NCBI GenBank assembly: GCA_009192285.1
Contig: CM018609.1
Coordinates: 963,321-1,027,320, forward strand
Length of the DNA: 64,000 bases
Reading direction: 5' to 3'
Source of the DNA: Morchella semilibera
Taxonomy: Eukaryota > Ascomycota > Pezizomycetes > Pezizales > Morchellaceae
Below are positions 46,626 to 59,190 of this stretch, piece by piece. Positions within the stretch are counted from its first letter, which is position 1. Each line of letters opens with the position of its first letter. The translations under genes were made by a program, and so were the position numbers. The notes under the pieces are model-generated. The model made no database searches. It was not told the DNA's origin and worked only from the letters and a program-made list of their open reading frames with translations.

Positions 46626-48565
46626 TGAAAGGGATACGTATCAGTCTTATCGGGAACTCGGAGGGATGTTTGAAAATATTTGTTTTTCATATTTATCACA
46701 ATTGTTATTTATGCTTAGTTTTGTTCAGTGTCGTTATATTTATGCTTGTTTATTTGTCTCGAATCAGACTTTGGGTCACGTGCTTTATTTGATATTGATA
46801 ATTACTGGTTGCGAAGTGCCCAGCGTCGGTAATAAGCATCCGCCATCTCGAGGGTGGGAGGTGCCAACACAATAATAAGGATAAAGACCCGGGAAGAGTT
46901 GTATAAGGTAAACAGAACACCCTGATCATCGTGGTAGTCTCAGCGTCTGGATCCGGCGTTTCCTGGTGGCGATATTCAGCTCTGAAGGTGAATAATAGAA
47001 TATTCAAGAATGCAGTGCCCAGACCATATTCTTTTGGCGCAGGTATCGTGATAGGGTAAAACACTTTTAGTGGGTGTATAATTAGATTGTGTAGGATGCA
47101 CATCTAGTGGTCTTCGTATCTTAGGGAAAAGCTCCAAAACCGATTTTCATGTCCACCCGGCGGTTCTATGGCGCACCACCCCAGAAGAACCACGTATGAT
47201 CGGATATAGCAGATTCATTTATAAGATGGGGAGTATGCTTCTACACTATATATAAAGGATTTAAGCGCACATCTATGAATATATAAGATTGTTTTTAGTA
47301 CGTGTAGTAGTTAAATAGTGGCGGCGTATATATCCTCTGTACTGAATAGGAAATTGACTGCGCCACATCCAAATCTGGAAGCCGGGGATTCTGGGTGTCC
47401 TATTTGTGTTACTTGTCTTATTCCTGGGAGCCAGACTAGTCCCTTTTATAATACGGGTGAAGAATATATGGTCCCCGGGACAAAGGAAATAGTGAAGACT
47501 GTGACTAGTATGGAGGTAGGGTTGTAGTGAAGAAAGCGTGGCAAGAAGTTGCTCACTAAACTACATACCTCTTGTGATCGGTGGGCCATGGCTTTGGGTT
47601 TTTCTATCCGCGGCCCTGATGGGCGTGACCTGTCTGTGCTTCTGGTTACGGCATAGAGATTTCTTAGACAGGCACCCTGCGACCCAATAAATCATCTCTC
47701 AGCTGTGAGTTGTTTCCAGTAAGGGCGAGAGTTCCGGTCACACTATCCCTTAGGCTGTCAGTAAATGCTTTCCCCCAGAAAAAAAGTAAAAGTCCTCTTG
47801 TTAAATGATTGATCTCCCGTACAAATTTTCGCCCTCTGTTATAGGGAGACAGCAACTGGCAGCTTAAGAAATAGCACGGACTGTGGGTGCTAGTGCACCA
47901 AGCTCTGAGCATTTCTCGGCTTGCGGGACTATATGGCCTATAACTGACGCAAGCCCTATACTCCAAGGTCTCCACTATAGCCCTATAGGCTCGTCCGACA
48001 TAATCTAGGACTGGGCGAATGACGAGGTTGGAGGTCCGTTGAGCACTATAGGGCACATTATAGTCCATGGTTCAGTATCTGTCTGCCCTATAATATATAA
48101 ATGATATTTCGGGCTGTGTGGGCTACCTAGATGTGCTGGACTAGTTGCCGGGGCCGGGTCACCGTCACCGTCACCTTGTTTCCTCACTTATAAACCTATC
48201 TAAAAGCTCACAGGAACTATTCCCCCCCCCCCCCAACCCGATCTGCACCACGTAAAAATAATCAAGCTAATTGGGGTTACACTCACATATATTGCGCTAC
48301 CTTTGCTGGCCACAGGCCCCATATAACCTGGCCACGCACGGCGTACCTCGCACCCAAGCATGCGTCCCAGACCTGTGTCTGAAAGTATAAGCTTCGTTCC
48401 GTTAAAAGGTTTCAATGGAGCAGGGCCTAAGGCTGGCCGCCGGGATATACCACAACGGGCCGGGTGAGTATCGAGGTTTGGCCCTGGCTGGGTTGGTGGG
48501 CCTAGGCTTTGGGGGTCCAAGAAACACCCCCCCCCCCAAATCCTATTAAACATGATTGGCTGTTA
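46626..48565. other. Gene-free stretch after the kinase gene
   Basis: No supportable gene. A short plus-strand frame at 47318-47527 contains GCPICVTC but lacks further zinc-binding residues. C-runs occur at 48222-48235 and 48526-48537. Confidence 0.4.
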
Positions 48566-49170
48566 TTGCTGGCCTGGCCCAGCTCCACATTGCCGGATAT
48601 TATGGCCACCCGGCCACCGCCGCCGGGGTGATTGCCGCAGGCGTGGATCCAGACTTGAGGGACGAGTGGAGCAATAATGCGATGCTGTACGCCACTGCAA
48701 AGGGGTCACAAGGCCGTGATAGAAGTGCTACTTAAGCACGGTGCGGGAAGGTGGGCTGGTCGGGGGGGGCGATGCCCTCCAGTACGCCATATTGCATCGG
48801 CGGCAGTTGGTGGCTCCATTTGTGGAGTCGGGAATGTTGGGTAGCGTAGGACCCTTTTTCTCATGGCGGCGGGCGCCGTTGGAATGGGCCGTGAGGCCTC
48901 GATGTTTGGGGACGTGGGGCTTATAAAGATGTTCCTGAAGGGCGGGGGCAGCGGTGGGTGAGCTTGGTGGAGCATGGTTGGATTCGGTGTTACATGAGAC
49001 TGTCGTATGGGAGGGGCGGGTTGAGGTGCGGTGGCTACTCATAGAGGCTGGGGCGGATATGAACATCACATGGGAAGAGGGTTGACACCGTTGCACCTAG
49101 CGGTCATGAGAGGGAATGAAGGAGCAGTAAGGATGTTGGCACCGTCTCGGAATGGATGGGGGTTCTTGGA
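48566..49170 (+). pseudogene. Ankyrin-repeat pseudogene with several frameshifts
   Basis: Ankyrin-like segments occur in order on the plus strand but in different frames: LHIAGYYGHPATAAGVIAAG, then AVIEVLLKHGA, then GDALQYAILHRRQLVAPFVE, LIKMFLKGG, VRWLLIEAGADMNITWEEG, and finally GLTPLHLAVMRGNEGAVRML. The helix-loop-helix spacing and the GADMN and TPLHLA signatures are typical of ankyrin repeats. At least three single- or double-base shifts separate the segments, several in or near G/C-runs. No complete frame or start can be proposed, so I treat it as decayed. Sequencing error in homopolymers could account for some of the breaks. Confidence 0.7.
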
Positions 49171-51201
49171 CAGATATTACTGGGGACCACCCAGGGCGTG
49201 GGAAAGGGGAAGAACTATAGGCCAATGGGAAGGGGAGGGAAGGGGGGGTAGTCAGGGTAGATCATGATCAGGAGGTCGTTAGGGGTGTTTTAAGGGCGGT
49301 AGGAATATATGTGGGGATTAGGTTTAGGGGTTAGGAGTCGGAAACCTTTATCTCATTACCTTTGATCGTGTGTGCTCTTGGTAGAAACTAAAAATAAGTA
49401 ACTTTGGGATTGCATCGAGGCAGGCATCTTCCCGGTGGATACCTTGGAGTAGCTCCGTAGTACTCCCCGTCAATGGGCAGTAAACTAGCCAACTACCTAC
49501 CTTCTCAATAAACTAGGTATCACGACCTCCACAGGCACCTCCTGCTATAACCACCCACTTCCGCCCGGTTGCCTGGGCAATAGGAGAATACACCCTCCTC
49601 CGGCTTCCTCTGCAGTCTTTATCTTGTGCTCCATCTCCAGTTCCCCGTACCTAACTTGAGGCGTACCCGGAACTAATTCTTCCTTTAGCGCCCGTTTGTC
49701 CCGGGATGGGAACCTGGGGCTTACAATATACGTAATGTCTTAGGTATAATATATTTGATCTCAAGGGCTGAAAGATGGAATACAAATGGCACATCATGAA
49801 AATACACCATATAACAGGTTTAATGCGGTGGTGCTTGAGCCCAGGTGGGGCAGGGTAGCATAGAATGGGTAGGAGAAGGGGGCTGTCACCTCACTGGTCA
49901 TACGGCTGAGGAGAATCACCATTGGTACCTGCCGCAGGAAGCATCCCCTTAAACGCTGGGGGTGGCCGCGCGGGACTGATCGGAGATACGCTTTTTCTGT
50001 TAGTTTTTCTACAGGTTACATCTGTCTATGGCGTGCTGGCGCATTTTGCGAGACGGAACACCCGCCCGGGTGAATGACCTGGCATAATGGGCGGACCATC
50101 TTACTTAACAGATACATGCGAAACTATGACCAACATATGCGGCCTAGACATCTGACCTAGACATGTGAGGTGCCGTTTAAGTGCTTGCGCGGGTCTAACC
50201 TACCAAGTATCGTACCCGGACCCTCTCTGCGCGGCTTCAATAAGGCTTTGACGGGTCCTGTTCACTGTTTAAAACCCCTCATGTGGCGTGCCCGTAGGAC
50301 CTGGATGCATCTCAAGTGCTCGATCAACTCCTATAAAGTCCCCGCACCCTCTTTTGGCGCATTCACAGACCTTTGGTGCAACCATAACTCCAAGGACACC
50401 AACAGGTCAGCCTGTACTCATAGCTAGGAAAGGCCCGGCCTGACCGGAAGGGATAGGATTCGGCCTGGACCGGCTCAAGCCCCTTTCTCTCTGGCTCGGG
50501 CTTACGCCTGAGCCTTAATTACATGTGTCCCGCTACGCCTAAGAGTCATGAAATAGGCGGAAAGGGCAGTCTTGTGATAGCAATCGATCTGTAGAGGCGA
50601 GGGGCCCTATGGACCTTTTAAACTCGGCCATATTGGATCTTGGTGCCCCGAACCTGAAAATACATTTCTACTCCAGCACCAAATCCTATTGACCGTGTAG
50701 AATGATGTAGGGTCATGGTTTCACTATAGGTAGACGAAGCTGAGGTGCTATATGAGAGAATTTTGGCAACACTAGGTACGTTAAAATCGGCTAGAATTTT
50801 CTTGCATCAGCTATTGCTCCGCCGTCCATACCGCGTCCTCATTATTTTTAACCTTGGTCCGCTTGGGAATTGATTAGCTATCCTACCAATTATATACTCT
50901 ACAGGTGTTCCTAGAGATCTCAAGGGAGTTTCTGAAACCATCTTTAATGTTCTCATTCTTCACATCACCCGCCCCACCTTCTCGCTGTATATATAGACAC
51001 CTAACCGCTGTTCCTATTAGGGTTTGCTTATAACACCCTTCATATCTAGTACCCCTTGAGCACCCCCCTCTATACCCAGCTCTACTACTAAATCGATCCC
51101 CATGACTTTATCAATTATGATTTTGTTCAGTTCTAACCCTGTACTCAAACATTAAACCTCCCACCTCAACGGGTAACCTTAGACAGGCACCTAGGTAGTT
51201 G
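49171..51201. other. Gene-free stretch
   Basis: No supportable gene. Near 50430-50500 there is a GGCCCGGCC-rich segment with ATAGGATTCGGCCTGGACC, which resembles ATAGGATCGGCCTGGCCC near 52000. The two may be remnants of one GC-rich repeat. Confidence 0.4.
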
Positions 51202-51216
51202 GGAATATACCTATAT

Positions 51217-51298
51217 TGGTTGGTTAATACTTCATACATGCATGCAGCCCGTAGGCTATGGCATAAAATTTCTTCTCACCCTCCGGAGGCAGGCAAAA
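51217..51298 (-). mobile_element. 5'-truncated LINE-like retroposon, copy C, with target-site duplication
   Basis: Only the last 82 bp of the family are present, in reverse orientation: a degenerate (TTGG/TTAA) tail, then TACTTCATACATGCATGCAG and the rest of the 3' terminal consensus. A perfect 15-bp direct repeat GGAATATACCTATAT flanks it (51202-51216 and 51299-51313). This is a severely truncated insertion of the same family as at 27352 and 59875. Confidence 0.85.
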
Positions 51299-51313
51299 GG
51301 AATATACCTATAT

Positions 51314-54300
51314 AATTTAATAGTATTTAGAGAGGTAAGACGGCGACACTAAGGCACGATAGCATTGTTCAGCGGTGCCCTGGCTGGGTGAGATAAGATC
51401 GAGAAGTGCATGGTAGGGGTGCCAAAACCGATGGCAGATACCTACCCTTCAACCACCGGCCGCTCTTCAATATTACCCACCTCACTCGTCTCAAGCAGAT
51501 TGGACACCTCGACATGGCCTCAACCCTCTTGGCTGCGACCTCAAAGTGGGTAATCTGTCCCCTACTGCTATGACGGCACCACCCTGGCTACATTAAAAAT
51601 GGCGGTGTCAATGTCCATGTCGAGGTATTGCGGCTTTCAAGACAATTGTCAGTTGTCAAGGTTCTTTGCTCGTGGAGAAGTGTTAGGGCGTTTGCAACAT
51701 AGATGTTGAATATGTTCCCATTTACAAGCCCTACACCAACACTGGGCGCAATGTCTAGGATGGCCAGATTGGGAACTTGAATATTTTCTTCCTCTGTCGG
51801 CCCCGGGGGCAACTGACAACTGACCAGAAAATCGCAATAAGGTCGAGGTAGGGGTCGGAAAGTTGATGCTGGGGGTGCAAAAAAAAGAATCACAAAAATT
51901 GCAATATACCCACCAGCCTACACCCCCTACTATACTCCAACGTTTACTACTACGACTTTAAAGGTCCAAGGACCCCGATTGGCCAGCGCGGGCTGGAATA
52001 GGATCGGCCTGGCCCGGCCCATGCTACCCAAATTATGGCCTACGCTCTTACAAATAGAGGTATTCATCACAATGCAAACTTATGTTCTTGAGAATATTAC
52101 TGTAGATATGATTGAAACTGCCACAATTCAACCTGCCTCCTATGATAGGAAGTATATAGATATGGTTTACCTTTCCTCTTATTGTATATATCAAGGAAGA
52201 ACTACTAGTATTGTATGAATGCCGTAAAGCCCGGGTCTGCCTATTTAGCCTGGGCCAAATATTAGCCTTCGCCTGGGCTGGCCCATGAAATCAAATTTAG
52301 GACCCGCCCTGGCGCGCCCATAGGTACCCCGGACGGCCTGTCTCAACCCACGGCCCATTAAGGCCTTTGCCTTAACCTGTCTCTTAGCATAATCCCATCA
52401 TGGTCTCAACCTGATCATATCTCCCCGCCCTGACGGCCTGTAACCTCGATCCACCTTTCCGAATTTGACCTCACCCCGTTAGGTTAACTGTGAGGGTCCA
52501 CCCCCACCTCTACACTATTAAAGTAGTGGAAACGTTGCTTAGGCACCTGGCGCTATCATACAGCACTGATTGCCGTAAGCACAATACGGGCGTACACTCA
52601 AAAAAGATGGGGACATGTCGTCGGGCGCACCTTATCACTGTCAAAGTAGACCTATATCCTGCCCAAAGAGCTGCATACTTCGCGGCCGGCTCAGCGTATT
52701 GTACCTATTGTGGCTTGATGTTTTGATTTCAAATATGTCGAGGTCATGGGAGTAGGGCGGAAATGTCCACTGCTAGGGCGACAACACATAATTACAGCTG
52801 GCGAGCTTTTGGCCAAGGTTGAGTGTCGGTATGATCTTGATGCCATATCGCACCTGATGCTATATGTCCAGAAGACCCAAACGAAGACCTGTCTGATCGC
52901 CAAGTCCTTAACTACCATGTTACCATGATATTATCAACTTACTATTATCTAAAGCCTATCATTTCGTACTTTACACACTATCACCAAGGAAGATCATCGA
53001 TACGTATCATAATACCAGCTTATCATTGAAAACCCTGCATACCTAGAGGTTTCATGAATCGGTTAGAGGTACCGACTACTAACTCGATACCAAGTTGGCC
53101 GGCTTCGACAGACTCTGAAATGAGCGCGCCAATCCTAGGTATCTCCCTATATGTTTTGATATTAATAGATTCGCGCCCGAACTGTTGCCTCAATCCGACT
53201 CTCCTACAATCGTGGCATTGATAAGAGGACTCGGTCTACTAGGTTGATTATGGGGTCGAGGTTGAGCGGGTCACAGAGGTTTATCCCAGGTTACAAACAC
53301 ATCAAGAACTATGTATCTACTATCATCAGACACTCCTTACTTGCCCTGATGTGTCTGTGTGTCGCATCTATGTCATATAGTACCTAGGTGTAAGAATCGC
53401 GTATGGGATGAATGGTGTCCCATAATAAGGAGGCCACATCAAAGCCCTAGGAACCCACCGCCCAAGCATATGCGGGCGCGTCAAAGAAGGATATATACCG
53501 GCAGACTCTATATTTGGCTTTTGCCACGGTGTTGGAGTAACAAATAGATGTCGCATGTATGGGTTCGTTATGTGAAGTGGCTTGTGGGGTCGACACCACC
53601 GGATTGCGTGCGGATACGCCGACCACATTCAACGTTTGACTTGCTACCCAGAGCGCTTATCTAGGGTCAAGGTAGAGTCCTTGTTGGGTGTCAAAATCTT
53701 CCAACGCTTTTCTAGAATTGCTCACCTATCTCTCTCGTGACACATGCCAACTCCTCTCGTTCTATAGGTGGGCTTTCAGGTCCACTGAAACCCAGATATC
53801 TATGTAGGCAGAGCTAACTTGACCACGTTACTGTTGCAATTAGGAAGATACATCAAGAGCCCAAGCACCGCTAATAGGAATAACTCGGCTAGCAAACATC
53901 CTTGTGGGTTACTCCCGATTACTATGACTTTGCGAAGTATTAAAAGACTATGAACAGCTTCGTATGGGTCTTTCTATTCTAGATCTAAATCTGTAAAGGC
54001 GGGGTTGGGGTTAAAGCCTACAGTAAAGGTTGAGCAAGTCTATCTGACGTCAAACTGCTCATATCACCTAGTAACAGCTTGTATTCCAATTGGCAATTGC
54101 TCCCCAACTAGTGTTCTCTATGAGCCTGTCCGAGACTAGCCCAGGGCACAGGCTCAGTCCGTCTCTCTTTGTGTGGTTGCCGGCTCATTTGGGCCCCTTA
54201 ATTGAGCCTAAGCTCGCAGTATTGGAGCCTATTCGGGCCTTCTCCGGGTGATACACATGGTGCAGCACAAAAGACCCAAACCCCAAAGTGATCCTCTAGA

Positions 54301-55520
54301 TATATGCCTACTATAAGATCTAAACCTGTATTTGCCAGAGGTTCTAGATCTACCATTTTTATCAGCCTCGAAGAAGCGGTCATAGAAGTATACTCAGCAA
54401 TAATTTCAGGAAGGCCCTCGAGTATCGATAAATCTAGTCTAGTATCGATATACTTACAAATCCTTAGTAGGCTCGTGATAAACTTGAATAATAATTGAAG
54501 ATGTCTCGAGCTAGCTCGTCTCATGAAAGGGTCAGGCTCGTGGGTTCGAGCCCATTGTCTCGAGCCAAACCTATGAGCCGGCTTGTCTCGTGGGGAATAC
54601 TATCCTCAACATCGTCGACCTCACCCCCCCCCGGGTCGGGTGGTCTAGGTTAGTTAGTTCTCGTCGTATATATGGAGGCCCTCTAATTTGGTGGAAGACC
54701 CGACTGCGACCTTCACACCACCACGTCAGGCCCACCCCAAACATGACCTTGCAACGGCTATAAAACACAGGTAAAGTCCTTCGGGTTTGGCCACCTCCTT
54801 GATCAGATCGCTTTGATATAGACGTGTTAGGCGTAGTTGAACGTGATGGTTGCGATGGATTCCAAGAAATGACGTAGCGATCTTAGAAGAGTAAGACGCG
54901 GCGGAGGATGCAGAGTAAGCATCACTCGGAATGTATACATATATAATTGCCCAAACAGTAAGCTTAGGGAAGAGATCGAAGTTGAGGAAGAGGAGGATAA
55001 TTGAGAGCTTGCCCATTACGCGGCATTAAAAAGAAGGGTCCCGACTCCCAATGGGAGGGAGCAGATACGGCGAACATGTGACGACTGTGCGAAGACTAAT
55101 TAGCACTGTTTTATTGAATATGGGGGACAAGGGGTGACCCAGTAGACATTAATAGATGGTTTGTAATTCAGCAAGCGGTTGGATCATGGAGTGTCACTCG
55201 GCTGATAGATTCAGATCGGAAGATGATATTTCGAATTTGAAGGAAAGGGAGCCAGGAAGCGTTTTAAGCTCTCGTAGTCATCAGTCATGAAAGGGACGGT
55301 CTTGACAAGACTTAAGGGGTAATGTTTTAAATGGGGTTGCGTTGCATATGTTATGCATTGACGACACCCTGGTGGTGCTATTTACATGGTCAATAACGAG
55401 TTTAAGACGGTTGTATAGAAGGATATGTATGTGATAGCTGATAAAGCACAAGCAACTGCGAGCGGCAAGGGTAGGGAACACTATAATTAAAGACCAACTA
55501 GTATAGCTCATCATCTGTTG
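51314..55520. other. Gene-free, repeat-remnant stretch
   Basis: No supportable gene in 4.2 kb. A GC-rich block with GGCCTGGCCCGGCCC at about 51985-52025 is followed 240 bp later by CCTGGGCTGGCCCATG, suggesting the ends of an old element. At 54130-54600, words such as CTCGAGC, GGCTCGTGGG and CTCGTCTC resemble the interior of the hAT-type MITE at 40400, so an old relative is likely, but I could not define its ends. Confidence 0.35.
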
Positions 55521-55926
55521 CCTCTACCAGCCATGTAAATGAATCTTTTGATTCGTTTTTCATGATGCTTTTCCATGATGCCTTTTCCTCACCAATTTTT
55601 TGATGCTTTTCCTCTCTGGCGATTCAACACAGCTCAAATAATGTATTAATATATTGTCTAATAGCATAGGTGATAAGATTCAGGTTAAGTTATCGCAATA
55701 GTCAAGGTTCAGTTCCTTGGGAGATCAATTCTTTTTTTCTTTTAAAGTTTTATAAGAAAAAGCACTTTAAATGTATCAAATGGAACTAAGGATTCATTTT
55801 TTGATTCGTTTACCCATAGTAAAAGGTGCCTTTTTGCTCGGTTTTTGATCCCTTTAAAAAGCACATTAAAAGTGATAAGCCTGAATGATGCATTTTTTGA
55901 TTCGTTTACATAGTTGGTAGAGTGCC
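55521..55926. mobile_element. Foldback element with CTACCA-type inverted ends
   Basis: Inverted ends of about 26 bp (CTACCAGCCATGTAAATGAATC at left, trimmed; CTACCAACTATGTAAACGAA on the complement at right) enclose about 350 bp. The interior repeats TTTTTGATTCGTTT and GATGCTTTTCC words. No coding frame and no clear target duplication. Confidence 0.5.
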
Positions 55927-56757
55927 TGGTTGGGGTCAGGCATGCACATTCGGGACTAGTCAGCAGATCAATTCTTCACTCAACATGGGGCAACCCCTAG
56001 ATGATTCTGGGTGGTAATGAGGGGGTTCTATGTGTGGGTCATGGAAAGTGGTTCTGGGATACGGTATTCAGGCCTATAGTGTGGATTTGCAGTTGAGTGT
56101 TCTCAGTAGTAATTAGGCTCCCTCGGCCGAAGTGACCACCAATAAAACATTGATACACTCAGTGGGGCTATATAACACTGAGGGGTGGCATAGTAGCCTA
56201 TGTTACATAATAGGAACTGAGAAGTATTTACGTCGAGTTGAGATTCACCTGTTAGCAGGGGTAGTATTATGGCCTTTTCATAGTTTCACATTCGTTACCA
56301 GGAGTATATATTGCATGCTATGAAGCTGGAAAATTCTAGCCTCAATCGTGTGGTGGTGGTGATCTGTAGCTGTCTTACCCGAGGTGGTGATTGAGAAGGC
56401 GGAGGTGGTATGTTTATGTCGAGCCTCTATGGTCAAGCCTATTGGTTGCAGCTTGCGGGTCGGGCCGGGAGGAGGTCGATCTGCGAAGGCCGCTCGGTGC
56501 ACCGCCCTTGCTCGGAAAAGTGGCTATGCATATGAGATCAAAACTACTATAAGCAGACCTGATCTACGCCCTTCAACCAATTGTGAAGGAGGCAATCTCT
56601 GGCCGGAGATAGCCAATTTTTTGAATTTTTGCGGTACGCTAATTCAATTAATGGTTTCGGGGTGGAAGACTGTGAGGCATACTAGGCCAGCGGTTCTAGG
56701 CCAGTAGACTGGTGGTCTCGCAGGTTGCCATAGCTGATGTAGAGTAGAGTACGGCCG

Positions 56758-56898
56758 TTCACAAGGTTTTGAAGAACACGGGGTTTGGCGAGCTGGGGGT
56801 TGGGGCCAATAAAGGTCATTATTCCTAGACAATTTCGCCAGTTTAGGCGTTGCTACAGAGAGATGCGCCAAAACCCCGTGTTCGTTCAAACCCTGTGA
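56758..56898. mobile_element. Foldback element with CACGGGGTTT arms
   Basis: Arms at about 56758-56791 and 56866-56898 share GGTTT, then GAACACGGGGTTT(T)GGCG, around a centre of about 75 bp. Non-coding; size fits a MITE. Confidence 0.6.
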
Positions 56899-57178
56899 GA
56901 TACTCTCACCAATGCAGTACATCTGCGTGTTCGGGTAGAGTACTAGTGACTCGTAGCGATAGGAATGATCAGAATGGCGCGGCGCGTCTGGAACAATCTT
57001 GGCTGCTCAGAATGCTCTCGAACCAGTTAGAGCATTGTAATCCAGCCACTTTATGGCTAGAAATATTACTGCTAACCAGGTCTTGGAGCTTTTACATACA
57101 GGAGCAGGTAGATGGCATCGCTAATAACCTTTCAACAAGACAAGATATCAAAAAGCCATAAAAGTGTTGAATCACTGT

Positions 57179-57268
57179 TCGTTTTTCGCTGACGCGACTG
57201 TTATTGCATGCCATACAAAAATACGCCAAGCTCATGGCCCAGTTTCAAAACGTCAGCGAAATACGAGT
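57179..57268. repeat. Inverted repeat
   Basis: Arms TCGTTTTTCGCTGACG (from 57179) and CGTCAGCGAAATACGA (ending about 57267) are nearly perfect complements around a loop of about 56 nt. They lie between a GGCGCGGCG word at 56972 and its inverted copy near 57320. Confidence 0.6.
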
Positions 57269-57568
57269 AGAGTATGTACATAGACCACACAGGTTTCTTG
57301 TTAAAACGCTATTCGTCACGCCGCGCCATCTGTAATATTAGAGATTTTAGGCCAAGCACCAATTTTGAGAAATGCTGTTTACCCATCCAGCAAAAGGATC
57401 CCTGCAACTAGTAATTTTGACCAAAAGTGATGATTGGCCTAAGGATATTACATACATGTACTCAGTCGTTAATAAGAAAGTCGGAATTTTTGATAAGCGT
57501 TTGGTTGCAACGATATCCGACGACTTAGTTAACGCGCGAGTATACTCAATCATATTAGTCGCGTACAA

Positions 57569-57660
57569 GCGTACGGGGGTGAAGTTGGAACGCCGAAGAC
57601 GGTAAGCCACAGTAAAGCCACGCCAACTGATACCATGGCCGTTCCAACTTCACCCCTCGT
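57569..57660. repeat. Inverted repeat with GTGAAGTTGGAACG arms
   Basis: Arms at about 57569-57593 and 57636-57660 share GGGGTGAAGTTGGAACG in inverted orientation around about 43 nt containing a doubled AAGCCAC word. Likely another small foldback element. Confidence 0.65.
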
Positions 57661-57947
57661 AGGCTAGTAACTGCGGCCCGATCCGCACACCCATGTCTAA
57701 CTAAGCGAATTGGTTAGACTTGTGGTCTCTACGCAACTTCCACTCTAAATTCTCTTCTCTTACGCCCGCAGCTCTTATGAATAGATGGACGCAGTGTTTT
57801 GATCGCATCATCAACGACAACTTCTCTCCAGATGTGAAGGAGGCGGCAGAAAGACTGAGAACGTAATCGGGTAAAACAGTATGCCCCCCCCCCCCACCTC
57901 TCCCGCCATCCTGGATACCATGATGGGTGTTATCCGATGATTCCCAG

Positions 57948-58621
57948 AGGAGCAGTTGCACCTTGCCTTTGTTGCTTCCCGCTACGACCCCCCTTCGGCC
58001 CAGGACGGCCTTGACGGCCTAATTTTAGTTGGAACGGATGCGTGCTCGAATCATGACATCTGCCTGTACGTCTGCTCCCTGATGATTTCTGGAGCAACGC
58101 TTCTCTACCCTGGTGTGGTGGCTGCTACTATCGCACCCCGACGACTCCGGGTGATGCTGTGCTGGCTGATATTTGCTTCCATAGGATCGGCGGTCTCTAC
58201 CTTGGTCGAGTCGGCGGCAAGGGAAACGGGTAAGGCCGATTGATGATGGAGGGTTAAGGGACACTCTTCACCTTATCCCTTAGCTTAGCGTAGCTAACAG
58301 TTATCAGGAAGAAAATCCGTGTACCCGCCTCACCCGAGCAGCGCACCCACTACGACGGCATTTTACCCTTCTTTGAGTGGCAACTCCATTAAATCTGGAT
58401 ACTTGGAGGTCTCGCATGCAGGCAAGCGCGAAAGCTCGGACGACAACAAGGTCATTCGTGTCATGAAGTGTATGTTAGAACGCCTTGTGGAGCTGGTCGT
58501 TGGTGATGAGGCGGTCGTGCCGAGCTCGTGTATGGTAGGTGTAGTATGTAAGGGTTGGATAGTGAGGATTGGGCGAATGTGTATGGTGGATGGCGTCTGT
58601 GTCTTTCGGTGGGACGAATGA
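57948..58621 (+). CDS. Putative membrane protein, incomplete gene model
   Basis: Two exons, about 57948-58229 and 58308-58621, joined by a convincing 78-nt intron (donor G|GTAAGG, branch AGCTAAC, acceptor TTATCAG) keep one frame open. The first exon encodes EEQLHLAFVASRYDPPSAQ, DACSNHDICLY, and two hydrophobic segments (SLMISGATLLYPGVVAATI and LRVMLCWLIFASIGSAV). The second gives a Ser/Pro-rich tail, then KVIRVMKCMLERLVELVV. The true 5' start is not found. A possible upstream exon at 57772-57860 (MNRWTQCFDRIINDNF) does not join in frame with the splice sites I can see. I do not recognise the family. The 3' part after about 58530 could be intron or UTR. It may be a decaying gene. Confidence 0.4.
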
Positions 58622-59056
58622 GACCGGTGCCGGCCGGGATAGGGAAAATTAGGGAGATCTTGGATGTAGTGAGGGGGATAATCGCAGCGAAGGTGTTTTG
58701 TCTCTGTTCCCGCTCTGTTTGTAGGTATGGGCTAATCGTGCTTTGTGTAGAATATTGTGAATGTCACCGGGCGGTTAGTGGTTATTTGGGAGCGTGTATT
58801 GAAGGGGATATTTGATACAAGGGGTGTTTCGGAGTATGTCAATATATTACCTGTTGCGTACATAAGCTATAATGAATAAATAATTGACCTTTCGATCTGC
58901 ACATGGAACATCACTCGCCTCACCCCATTGTACACATAACCCTAACTGGGCCAAATTTAAGTTGTACCAACAGTCTGTGAGAGGCCAGCTCGGGCATGTT
59001 GGGAGCTAGATCTCTGACGGAATCCTGCTACATGGTGGAAAAATTTCATCACCCAT
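58622..59056. other. Short gene-free stretch
   Basis: Nothing recognisable except a frame at 58555-58815 that overlaps the end of the preceding model in another phase. Confidence 0.35.
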
Positions 59057-59190
59057 GGTGGTGGGGATTATGTTAGTGTCCCTTTTACTGGGGGCCATAT
59101 AGTACAGGGAGCCTTTTGACGGTGGTGGGGGTTATGTTAATGTCCCTTTTACTAGGGGCTATATAGTACAGGGAGCCTTTTGACGGTGGG
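59057..59190. repeat. 64-bp tandem duplication
   Basis: Two adjacent units, 59057-59120 and 59121-59184, differ at only a few positions; each contains TGTCCCTTTTACT and ATAGTACAGGGAGCC. A partial third unit (GGTGGG) follows. No coding frame spans it. Confidence 0.9.

Noticed and set aside
47318-47527. Frame with GCPICVTC resembling a RING or zinc motif
   Set aside because: No further cysteine or histidine ligands follow, and it is short.
54198-54524. 108-codon minus-strand frame
   Set aside because: Falls inside a region with hAT-MITE-like words; no domain features, probably chance within a repeat remnant.
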